Assembly: GCA_001642415.1 (NCBI GenBank)
Contig: LTDK01000180.1
Location: forward strand, 43,230 to 107,229
Length of the DNA: 64,000 nucleotides
Source of the DNA: Nematocida ironsii
Lineage: Eukaryota; Microsporidia
Direction: 5' to 3'
Positions 54,118 to 62,568 of this stretch are shown in pieces. Each line of letters begins with the position of its first letter. Positions within the stretch are counted from its first letter, which is position 1. Both the position numbers and the translations under genes were made by a program. The notes under the pieces are model-generated. The model worked only from the letters and a program-made list of their open reading frames with translations. It had not been told where the DNA came from and made no database searches.

Positions 54118-54131
54118 TGCACATGTGTGCA
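54118..54131 (+). terminator. Short hairpin right after the H2B stop
   Basis: TGCACA-TG-TGTGCA is an inverted repeat beginning five bases after the TGA, with TATATTACAC following. Animal replication-dependent histone mRNAs end in a stem-loop at this position, but this sequence differs from that consensus and the loop would be only 2-4 bases, so the comparison is speculative. Confidence 0.3.
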
Positions 54132-54335
54132 AAGTATATTACACATTGTCCAGAGAATAATAGGATGGGCGTGCATATGTATCGAATGTTCTGTGTCTAA
54201 GGGCAAAGCTTCCCTGTGCGCATCCGTACAGAGTTATTGCATTGTGTAGAAAGTAGCAAGAGTTACTGCACATTGTATTATTTGTCTTGGATTGGGCCCT
54301 GAATAAATATCCACTTGCAATTTTCATTTTCTTTT
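54132..54335. other. 204 bp between H2B and the FIT-like gene
   Basis: Less AT-rich than the usual spacer here. GGGCAAAGCTTCCC near 54210 forms a short hairpin and TGCACATTGT repeats around 54140-54280, but no coherent gene or RNA fold emerges. Confidence 0.4.
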
Positions 54336-54833
54336 ATGCAGGCCTTTCATGCGTACACTCTTTACATTTTATTGTACTCCTGGTTTAACTCGTCAGAGAC
54401 TGCAGTTATTTCTGGGTACGGCAATTCATCCTGGATCTACGCTTTGGAAATATTTATTGTGAATAAGTGCGGGTATATCCTGCCCTATATTGTATCCTAT
54501 GCACATGCAAGGGAAATTCAGAGTATATTTTACATGGGAATGGAAGTGGGCTTGTATTTTGTGTTTACACAGATTATAGGATATATTAAAGAGGCGAGAA
54601 TATTTTTGTTGAGCAATAAGCTTCCTGTAAACCCATCTGGCCACACTTTTATTTTACTCAATGGAATACACATTTTGCTAAATATCAATCCATCACTTCT
54701 AATAGTAATTCTAATGTATGAATATAATAGAATACTAACGCATACCATAGAATATTATCATACATTTATTGATGTATTCCTGGGAATATGTATATATTAT
54801 GTGTACAGATACGTAATTAACAGAATACATTAA
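54336..54833 (+). CDS. FIT-like (FITM/Scs3) ER membrane protein, or PAP2-type lipid phosphatase
   Basis: 165 residues with four to five hydrophobic segments. Two motifs stand out: NPSGHTFILL near residue 100 and TIEYYHTFIDVFLGICIYYVY near 135-155. FIT proteins (acyl-CoA diphosphatases for lipid-droplet and ER homeostasis) have D-I-SGH-x-F-L-L-T and (A/V)-YFH-x-x-x-(E/Q)-K-x-(F/L)-G, with the two histidines as catalytic elements. The sphingomyelin-synthase/PAP2 group has similar SGHT and H-(Y)-x-x-DV. The FIT arrangement (upstream IFIVNKCGYILP resembling the NVYFVK-AW element) fits a little better. The frame opens at a TTG (54315); the ATG is at 54336. Confidence 0.5.
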   Translation: MQAFHAYTLYILLYSWFNSSETAVISGYGNSSWIYALEIFIVNKCGYILPYIVSYAHAREIQSIFYMGMEVGLYFVFTQIIGYIKEARIFLLSNKLPVNPSGHTFILLNGIHILLNINPSLLIVILMYEYNRILTHTIEYYHTFIDVFLGICIYYVYRYVINRIH

Positions 54834-55244
54834 TAAACACACATAGTGCACTATAATCTAATGTTTCTCTTATCATTAGTCCAAGCTTTGCCTGATACAT
54901 TAGATATTTATAACCCGAAATATTCTGTATTTATCTGAATTATACAGATAAATCTGCTTTAATAAACAACCTAAATTAATCCCTTAAACATTAAATTATA
55001 ATAACCCAATTACTATTCTATAATTTATACAATAAAGAGGAAAAAGTATATTAAATATTTTACTAAATTGACAAATTAATATTTATACTTTTAAGGCAAA
55101 TATAAATGTATTTTAGAAGACTTAAAATAAAATGCTTAAAGAGAAGAAATTAGTAATTTTAGTTGAGAGCAAAAGAAAGAAACTCGGATTATTTATAAAT
55201 TCTTTTATTATGTATCATTAAAAAGAACAAGAATGTGATAATAA
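54834..55244. other. 411 bp convergent gap
   Basis: AT-rich, between the FIT-like gene and the 3' end of the 964-residue secreted protein. Exact AACCCGAAAT at 54912-54921. Nothing else seen. Confidence 0.45.
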
Positions 55245-58139
55245 TTATAATCCTGGATAGTTTAAGGCATTATAAATATCATGGTGAATGCCGTATTTAC
55301 AACCATTATGATTATTATCTCGTATAGATATGAGTCCTTCTTTGCTTTCTTTAATTTCTTCAAGTTTTGTGTTTTGAATCATTTCAGAAATATCTTTTGG
55401 GTTGAATTCTGTGCTACTTTTTTCTGGATTTATTGCTGTTGCATTTATAGAGCCTTTTACTTCTGCATCTGTTTTATTTGAATCCAATGAATGTGAATTT
55501 GTTCTTTCTAGCAACTCTTTCATGGTAAGACAGAACAGAGGACTATTTTTATAGTTAATATCTGTACTATTTTTATAGAAACAATGTCCATATAGTGCTG
55601 TATTAAGAGAAGGGTTTTTTCGCTGTAGCATATTAATGAAAGAGGCGTGGGCCGGCTGCTTAATAGCACTCATGTGTGCTCTTTCATCTTTTATATCGCT
55701 ATCAAAACTGTATGTTGTATACTCATATACACTGTTGTACATTCTTGTATTCCAAGATATAACTATACCTTCGTATTGTTCATTAATTTCTTGCTTAATA
55801 CTCATACTATAGCAGTGTAGGTCTTCATATGGGTCTGTAGAATATTGTATAAAGAAATCGCTATAATAGTGTTTAATGGCGTAATTTAGTATTTTTTCTT
55901 CATCATTGCCTACTAATAGATTAGTATCCGATTCATTTGGATATTCTTGTATGTAGTTAGTTGGCGTTAAGTTTTTATACTCTTTTATTTTAGATGTTTC
56001 ATATTTAATTTTATTCTTGTCATAGGGACCAATTGTATAACCAGTACCTATAAGCTTGGTCAAAAATAAAGGTATTCTTGGCTTGTTAATATTATCATCT
56101 TTAACTATATCTTGTATATGATCTGGATAAATGAACTGCGCAAAGCAGAATTCTTCTAAGTATATATTTTCTTTTATATAGTAGAAAACTACATTACAGT
56201 TATCCTCTTCTATCATTTGCACGGTTCTATCTAAATCAGAGTTTTCTGTTATTAAAGACCACGTGCAGTCCTCTCTATTGTACTTAAATGGGTATATATT
56301 TTCTTGATTTTCATCATCTTTATTATTTTCTCCTATTTTAAATATATCTTTCAAATGATTTACTATATCCTTAATAGTGTGAAACTCGCACTTTATAGTT
56401 ATGCCATTTTTGTCTATATACGTATATATTGGAAGATGGATCATCTCAACAGTATGGTTTCCATTATCTACAAACTGTATGTGATAGTGGTCTTTAATAC
56501 TTAACACCACACAATCTCTATTAACAGCTAATTTGCCTTCGCGTATCTTATAACCCATTTGGGCAGACTGCCCATTTTCTATTTTACACATTTTCTTTAA
56601 TTGCACAACAGACTTTAAATACTTCTGCGTTGCAACAGCGTAACTGCCTAGTATTTTATTATATTCCTCGCAAGTAGTCATAGACTCGAATAAAGGTGTA
56701 TCTTCATCTTGAATTCTATCGCTTTTTTCTAAATCTAGTTTGTATATACTCCAGAAGCTCATATAGAATAACTGAACATTCATATAAACTAGCTTATATA
56801 TCTTCACTGCATCATAATGATTTATACTTTCATTATTAGCAATAATTTTCTTATATGCTTGCTTTGCTATTACTTTGTTTTTTTGCACTGTGCCTAGAAG
56901 ATACATTATAATCGCTTCTAAGTTTAGTCTATCCCTATTGGAAAAGTTTTTCCTGCATGCTGAATGATAATTTTCACTATTAATTTCATTTAATTTTTTT
57001 TTAAAGACCCGAAAGAACTCATCAACTATACTCTGCGGCAAATTATAAAAGTCTTCATACACTTCTGGTATGTAAAGAATTGCATTTAAATTTTTCCTAA
57101 TTTTCTCTTCTTCTTCTTTTCCCTCTGTGCTTATTTGGCTGTCTATACCACAGCAGCAGTAATATATATTTACTTCTTTGTTACTTAATATATCACCAAG
57201 AGTTTCTTTTTTTATGTTAGAATACTCCTTATCATATACATCGTTATGCGTATATATGGTTGGTCCATATACGTTAATATATTTGACTATGTCCGTTAGA
57301 AATCCTGCATAGTATAGGGAATTGTACTGTATGCTATGCATTATGTCTTTTCTATCTCTCATATGGTCAAATAATATTTTTATTTCTAAAATTCTTAATG
57401 GTATATTTTGAATAATATTCCAAATATCTGTTTTTTTACTGCTCTTCCAATACTTAATATACTCATCAAGTGTTTTGCACATTGATTCTGACATAATTTG
57501 TGGAGTTTTATATGGATTTATTATTAAATTATTTTTTTTCTTTGCATATTTAGTATAATTCCGTATAGTATAATTTCTTCTAATATTAAAAATATCAGAT
57601 AAATTAGAATTAGCATGGCTACTGCTAGACTGTATGGAGCTAGGATTGTTATTTAGTGGTGGTATATCATCTGAATTTGTTTCTACAGATGTGCTATATA
57701 TGGCGTTGCTTGTACTAATTGCTGTTTCATTCTCTTCGTATTTATATTTCTCCTTTTGAATGTTATTTAACCACAATCGAATATATTCATTCTTACTATT
57801 CTGATTTGTATAACTTTCAGATGTATCTAAAATTGCTGTGTAACTTGATTCTGATTCTTCTTTATCGTATAAAATAGGCTGGTTATTTTTATCTGGCAGC
57901 ATATTGTTTATATATAGTCTATTTTCAGCTATATACTCTTGGTTTGTGCTTGTAGTATCTAATACTTCAGAGGCTATCTTCCTAGGCATTAATGCCAAAT
58001 TACATGCCGTTTCACGTCTCTCTATATCTTTCTTTCGAATTTCTTCTTTATATTTTATTTTAATTCCTGTACATAACACATTGTTCGCTATTATCCATAA
58101 TATTCCAGTAATAATACTTTTTTTCTTGTAACTTCTCAT
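55245..58139 (-). CDS. Secreted paralogous family 2, 964-residue member
   Basis: Function unknown. The N-terminal signal-like segment MRSYKKKSIITGILWIIANNVLC is followed by a low-complexity Asn/Ser/Thr-rich region (to about 200), then a large region shared with the gene at 59.6-62.6 kb. Shared blocks include YYAGFLTDIVKYINVYG, NIYYCCCGIDSQ with three consecutive cysteines, IPEVYEDFYNLPQ, DHYHIQFVDNGNHTVEMIHLP, DENQENIYPFKYNREDCTWSL, ENIYLEEFCFAQFIYPDHIQD and SMSIKQEINEQ. There is no transmembrane segment after the signal. Several blocks are nearly identical in DNA to the paralog while flanking parts are diverged. A TATATATATA run lies about 35 bp before the ATG. Confidence 0.8.
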   Translation of the reverse strand: MRSYKKKSIITGILWIIANNVLCTGIKIKYKEEIRKKDIERRETACNLALMPRKIASEVLDTTSTNQEYIAENRLYINNMLPDKNNQPILYDKEESESSYTAILDTSESYTNQNSKNEYIRLWLNNIQKEKYKYEENETAISTSNAIYSTSVETNSDDIPPLNNNPSSIQSSSSHANSNLSDIFNIRRNYTIRNYTKYAKKKNNLIINPYKTPQIMSESMCKTLDEYIKYWKSSKKTDIWNIIQNIPLRILEIKILFDHMRDRKDIMHSIQYNSLYYAGFLTDIVKYINVYGPTIYTHNDVYDKEYSNIKKETLGDILSNKEVNIYYCCCGIDSQISTEGKEEEEKIRKNLNAILYIPEVYEDFYNLPQSIVDEFFRVFKKKLNEINSENYHSACRKNFSNRDRLNLEAIIMYLLGTVQKNKVIAKQAYKKIIANNESINHYDAVKIYKLVYMNVQLFYMSFWSIYKLDLEKSDRIQDEDTPLFESMTTCEEYNKILGSYAVATQKYLKSVVQLKKMCKIENGQSAQMGYKIREGKLAVNRDCVVLSIKDHYHIQFVDNGNHTVEMIHLPIYTYIDKNGITIKCEFHTIKDIVNHLKDIFKIGENNKDDENQENIYPFKYNREDCTWSLITENSDLDRTVQMIEEDNCNVVFYYIKENIYLEEFCFAQFIYPDHIQDIVKDDNINKPRIPLFLTKLIGTGYTIGPYDKNKIKYETSKIKEYKNLTPTNYIQEYPNESDTNLLVGNDEEKILNYAIKHYYSDFFIQYSTDPYEDLHCYSMSIKQEINEQYEGIVISWNTRMYNSVYEYTTYSFDSDIKDERAHMSAIKQPAHASFINMLQRKNPSLNTALYGHCFYKNSTDINYKNSPLFCLTMKELLERTNSHSLDSNKTDAEVKGSINATAINPEKSSTEFNPKDISEMIQNTKLEEIKESKEGLISIRDNNHNGCKYGIHHDIYNALNYPGL

Positions 58140-59568
58140 AATAATTATTTAGTTTTTAATACATTTATATATATATAAATATTATAATAGCTGCATGCCA
58201 TCAGAGTGATTATTATGAAATGAATATTTTTTAATTTTTTAAGTTCTTATTCTATCTATTTTCGGGATATGCATTATATGCTACAGTTAAATATATACTT
58301 TTCTTGTTATAAGAAAATTATAGCAAAATTATAATTCATAATAAATTCTGTGGGTTTTTAGTAATAACCACTTCTTAGCGGTTGTTTTGTATTTATACAG
58401 AAATCTTAGAAATGAAATATTCTATAATTTATTTTTTCTTCGTATTCTTTCTTTTATTTATGCTTCGGGTTGTATTTAATATATAAATTGAATAATTCTT
58501 GCTTAAATTTGACTTAAGAAAGAACCAATTATTATGGCGCTTTATATTTATAGCTGTATCATTCATTTTAAACTTCAACTTTCTTATTTAACTATAGGCT
58601 CATAGTTAATAATGAAATGTTTGCCCCTACTCTCACAAATTTGTATATTATACGCACACACCCCTACTAACTCTCCTCTCTATTTATTCCTACCCTCCTT
58701 GCATGCCATACATTCTTGGCCTTCTTTGAAGAGCCCCTTCGCAAAAATAACCTGACGAAAAACTCTGCTGCAGGGGTATGAAAAGTGAGGAAAATGGCCT
58801 GAAAATGGCCCAAATATTCGGGTTATGTCGGGGTGCAGGGGTATACTTACCTTAAATGGAAAAGTTGCGTCCCAAAGAGGAAGTGGGAAATATGTGGGGT
58901 ATAAATAGAGAATAAAGTGCAGTAGGCTAGGCACACACATGGCATATATGCACAGTTTATTCTATGCTAGTTTATAATTTAAGTTTCTTTTGTTTAATGA
59001 AGAGAGAAATTGTTCATTTCTTTACTTCTGTTAATGCTCTCAGTATATATTATAGTCTCTTGTAATTAATATTAATATAACATAACTTGGAATTATAATC
59101 CGAATATTATGCTTACCTATTCTATACTCTATTGCATATGGTATTATGCGCATTCTTTAATAATAGCATGGTTTGCCTCTAGTTTTAGTATAACTATTCT
59201 TTACTTATATTCTATTATACTATTAAATATTTAAATATTTTATTTCTACATAAAATATGTTCACTTTTTCTATGAAGTATTTCATTGAATATGAGTTTAT
59301 TACAAAAAAATAAAAGTAAAGAACAATATACAATAAAACAAACAAAGAAGCTGGTGTATATGTATAGTGGAAAAAATTAACATACTTGGTTGGACATAAT
59401 TAATACCGACTAAAGCTCTATGAGAACTTATATTACACAAAGATATCTGTATTTTGTTAGACCACAATATTTAAGTATAGATATGCTCTTATTAAGAAGA
59501 AACGATAAAAAGTAAAGATATAATAGATTAAATCGTTTAATATGATATGTAAAAAGGATTTAGGTATA
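58140..59568. other. 1.43 kb gap with an anomalous GC-rich island
   Basis: 58140-58600 is AT-rich promoter of the 964-residue gene. 58620-58930 is markedly less AT-rich, with repeated words GCAGGGGTAT (58770-58779, 58835-58844) and AAAATGGCC (58791-58799, 58802-58810), ATTCGGGTTATG near 58817, ATACTTACCTTAA at 58843-58855 and TATAAATA near 58899. The minus-strand 86-codon frame through it has no recognisable product. 58940-59568 is AT-rich again, with nothing seen. Confidence 0.5.
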
Positions 59569-62568
59569 TTAGTTTGCTTTTTTTTTATATATTGTCGAGG
59601 AAGCCATATACTTTACATACGTATGTATGTCCTCCAATCGCATATCCGATGCTATATGTTGATTAATGATCAACAAATTTAAAATATCATAATGAATGCC
59701 ATATTTACATCCATTATAGTTGTTATCTCTTATAGACATGACTCCTTCTTTACTCTCTTTAATTTCTTCAAGTTTTGTGTCTTGAAATACCTCAGAAATA
59801 TCTTTTAGAATGAACTTTTTGCTATATTTCTTATTAAATAGAACTGTTCTGCTTATTATATCAAATATTTCGTCTTTTTTATTTAGATTGACTAAATATG
59901 CATTTAGTCTTTCTAGTAGGTCCTTCATTGTAAGACAAAACAGAGGATTATTTTTATAGTCAACATCAGTACTGTTTTTATAGAAGCAGTATCCATACAT
60001 TGCCATATCCACAGATGGGTTCTTTCTCTGCAGCATATCGATGAAAGAGGCATGGGCCGGTTGATTAATAGCACTCATGTGTGCCCTTTCATCTTTTATA
60101 TCGCTATCAAACCGGTATGTTGTATACTCATATACACTACTGTATTTTCTTGTGTTCCATTCGACTATTACATTTCCTGTTTCTTTATTAATTTTTTGTT
60201 GAATATTCATGCAGTAGCAGCGAAAGTCCTCATACGGATCTGTTGAGTTTTGTATAAAGAAATCGCTATAATAGTGTTTAATGGCGTAATTTAGTGTGCT
60301 TTCTCTTGTGTGGCTGTTTAACAACAATAATCCGCGAGTGTAACTATCATTATCGAATAAAGGTTTAGTAGTATAATTTTTTGTACATGTTTGTATATAC
60401 TCTATTGGCTTTAAGTTTTTATAATCCATTAGTCTGAAAACATCATAATTAAGGCTATGTTCATCATATGGGCCTAAAAAAGCACCCGAAACCATTAATT
60501 TGGAAAGAAATAAAGGTATTCTTGGCTTGTTAATATTATCATCTTTAACTACATCTTGTATATGATCTGGATAAATGAACTGTGCAAAGCAGAATTCTTC
60601 TAAGTATATATTTTCTTTTATATAGTAGAAAACTACATTACAGTTATCCTCTTCTATCATCAGCATGGTTTTATCTAAATCAGAGTTGTCTGTTATTAAA
60701 GACCATGTGCAGTCCGCTCTATTGTACTTAAATGGGTGTATATTTTCTTGATTTTCATCATCTTTATTTTCTTCAATTTTAAATAGTATCTTTAAATAAA
60801 ATACTATGCATCTAATTGTATGAAAGAAGTAAACTAAAGAATCTTCATTGCCTTTTTTGTGTAAATATAATGGAAGATGAATCATCTCAACTGTATGCCG
60901 TTCATTATTTACAAACTGTACGTGATAGTGGTCTTTAATAGATAAAATTATGTTGTTTTCTTTAATATAAGCTTGTTTTGTGCTGTGTATTATTAGAATA
61001 TCTGAGCCAAATCGTCCATTTTCTATTTTATCTACTCCTGCTAGCTTAGTAGAAAATTTAAAATATCTTGGAGCTAAAATAGTAGAACCTCCTATTATTT
61101 TACCATATGATCGCGTGGGATGTATGTTATATATATGCAAAAGTGGAGTTCTACTTTTAATAGCGTGTTTTGATTTTATACTTAATCTATATATCATTGT
61201 ATAGTGCACATAGAAAATATAAACTGCATTGTGTACTAGATAGTATATTTCTATTGAATTAAAAGTATTTATAGACCTATTATGGTCTGATTTAATTTTT
61301 AATTCTTTAATTTTATTATAGAATATCTCTATTTGCACAGTATCTTTTTGTGCTGCACTTATAAGATACAGTATGATGGGTTTTAGACCCAGTAACTCTT
61401 TTATAGATGTATACCTATCATTTAGTATATTCGTGGTTCTAATGGCATTATTTAAGTTTTCTTCAATATGAAAGAAAAATTTACTAACTTCCTCTAATGG
61501 TAGTTTATAGAAGTCTTCGTATACTTCTGGTATGTAAAAAATTGTATTTAATTTCTTTTTGAGCTGTTCATCTTCGTTTATGTCTTCTTCTGTTTCTTTT
61601 GTAGCCATTTGTATATCTATACCACTGCAGCAGCAGTATATATTTATTTCTTTATTCAGCCAGATATCGCCAAGAGTTTCTCTTTTAAGTTTATAAGATC
61701 TGGTATGTGCTTCTTTATAAGTATATATTCTCTGTCCATGCATTTTAATATATTTAACTAAATCTTCTAGAAATCCTTCATAGTATAATGGATTAGTTAT
61801 AGTACCTAAATCCGAGCGATTTATTTTAATCATATCTTTAAGGAAATAAAATCTTCTATAAAAATCAGGTGCTAAACTCTGAACCATAAACCAAATGTTT
61901 GTTTTAGAGTTTTTCTTCCATTTTTTAATTATAGCCACTGATCTTTCTTTTACTGGATCTTCTGTGCATTTCTTATTTGACCGAAAAAACGTCATATTCT
62001 CAATATCTTCTATATAACTAGTAAAGTTTCGTATATTATACTTATTTAGATTTTTATATTCACGCAATATATAATTTTCCTTAGAATTATAATCATGCCC
62101 AGTATTAATAGAATTAATAGTAGTAGATGGCACTGGATCTATTTTAATGTCGATCACTAGACTATGTTCATCAGTATCCGCATTATCATTTGATACTATA
62201 GGTTGTGTTTTATATGCACTGCTAGAAGATACTGAATTATTATTTCTATTAACACTTTCATTAGAACAAACACTTAGATATAACCCGATATTACCATCAT
62301 TTATATCATGTGAAATGTTTATAATTTGTGGTTCTATAGAATTTCTCTCACTCTGTTTATTTTGTTCTAGTAGTGACTCATTTTCTACTGCATTCATGCT
62401 TGAATTTACTCTATTTTTACGTAATCCTAATTTTGTTTTGTATGGGCGCATTGTATTTCGATTATTATACTTTTTATCTTTTATCTTAAACACGCTGCAC
62501 TTCACTTTATTTATAAATACCATCCACAGTATTCCAAGTATAATAAAGAACTTCTTTAAATGTCTCAT
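59569..62568 (-). CDS. Secreted paralogous family 2, 999-residue member
   Basis: Function unknown; paralog of the gene at 55.2-58.1 kb. Signal-like start MRHLKKFFIILGILWMVFINKVKC, then a basic stretch, a Ser/Asn-rich region (to about 190) and the shared body: YYEGFLEDLVKYIKMHG, NIYCCCSGIDIQ, IPEVYEDFYKLPL, DHYHVQFVNNERHTVEMIHLP, DENQENIHPFKYNRADCTWSL, ENIYLEEFCFAQFIYPDHIQD. The CCC motif and the DCTWSL and DHYH blocks are the most constant, useful as family markers. Like its paralog it has no membrane segment beyond the N-terminus and should be exported. The C-terminus is about 30 residues longer than the paralog's. Confidence 0.8.
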   Translation of the reverse strand: MRHLKKFFIILGILWMVFINKVKCSVFKIKDKKYNNRNTMRPYKTKLGLRKNRVNSSMNAVENESLLEQNKQSERNSIEPQIINISHDINDGNIGLYLSVCSNESVNRNNNSVSSSSAYKTQPIVSNDNADTDEHSLVIDIKIDPVPSTTINSINTGHDYNSKENYILREYKNLNKYNIRNFTSYIEDIENMTFFRSNKKCTEDPVKERSVAIIKKWKKNSKTNIWFMVQSLAPDFYRRFYFLKDMIKINRSDLGTITNPLYYEGFLEDLVKYIKMHGQRIYTYKEAHTRSYKLKRETLGDIWLNKEINIYCCCSGIDIQMATKETEEDINEDEQLKKKLNTIFYIPEVYEDFYKLPLEEVSKFFFHIEENLNNAIRTTNILNDRYTSIKELLGLKPIILYLISAAQKDTVQIEIFYNKIKELKIKSDHNRSINTFNSIEIYYLVHNAVYIFYVHYTMIYRLSIKSKHAIKSRTPLLHIYNIHPTRSYGKIIGGSTILAPRYFKFSTKLAGVDKIENGRFGSDILIIHSTKQAYIKENNIILSIKDHYHVQFVNNERHTVEMIHLPLYLHKKGNEDSLVYFFHTIRCIVFYLKILFKIEENKDDENQENIHPFKYNRADCTWSLITDNSDLDKTMLMIEEDNCNVVFYYIKENIYLEEFCFAQFIYPDHIQDVVKDDNINKPRIPLFLSKLMVSGAFLGPYDEHSLNYDVFRLMDYKNLKPIEYIQTCTKNYTTKPLFDNDSYTRGLLLLNSHTRESTLNYAIKHYYSDFFIQNSTDPYEDFRCYCMNIQQKINKETGNVIVEWNTRKYSSVYEYTTYRFDSDIKDERAHMSAINQPAHASFIDMLQRKNPSVDMAMYGYCFYKNSTDVDYKNNPLFCLTMKDLLERLNAYLVNLNKKDEIFDIISRTVLFNKKYSKKFILKDISEVFQDTKLEEIKESKEGVMSIRDNNYNGCKYGIHYDILNLLIINQHIASDMRLEDIHTYVKYMASSTIYKKKAN

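Noticed and set aside
58680..58940. 86-codon minus-strand frame through the GC-rich island
   Set aside because: No family pattern, promoter-like TATA inside it, and an interior resembling a repeat; composition alone is not enough to call a gene.
58843..58960. U1 snRNA gene
   Set aside because: The first 13 bases match yeast U1, but no stem-loop I (U1-70K site), no Sm site and no matching fold follow within the expected length.
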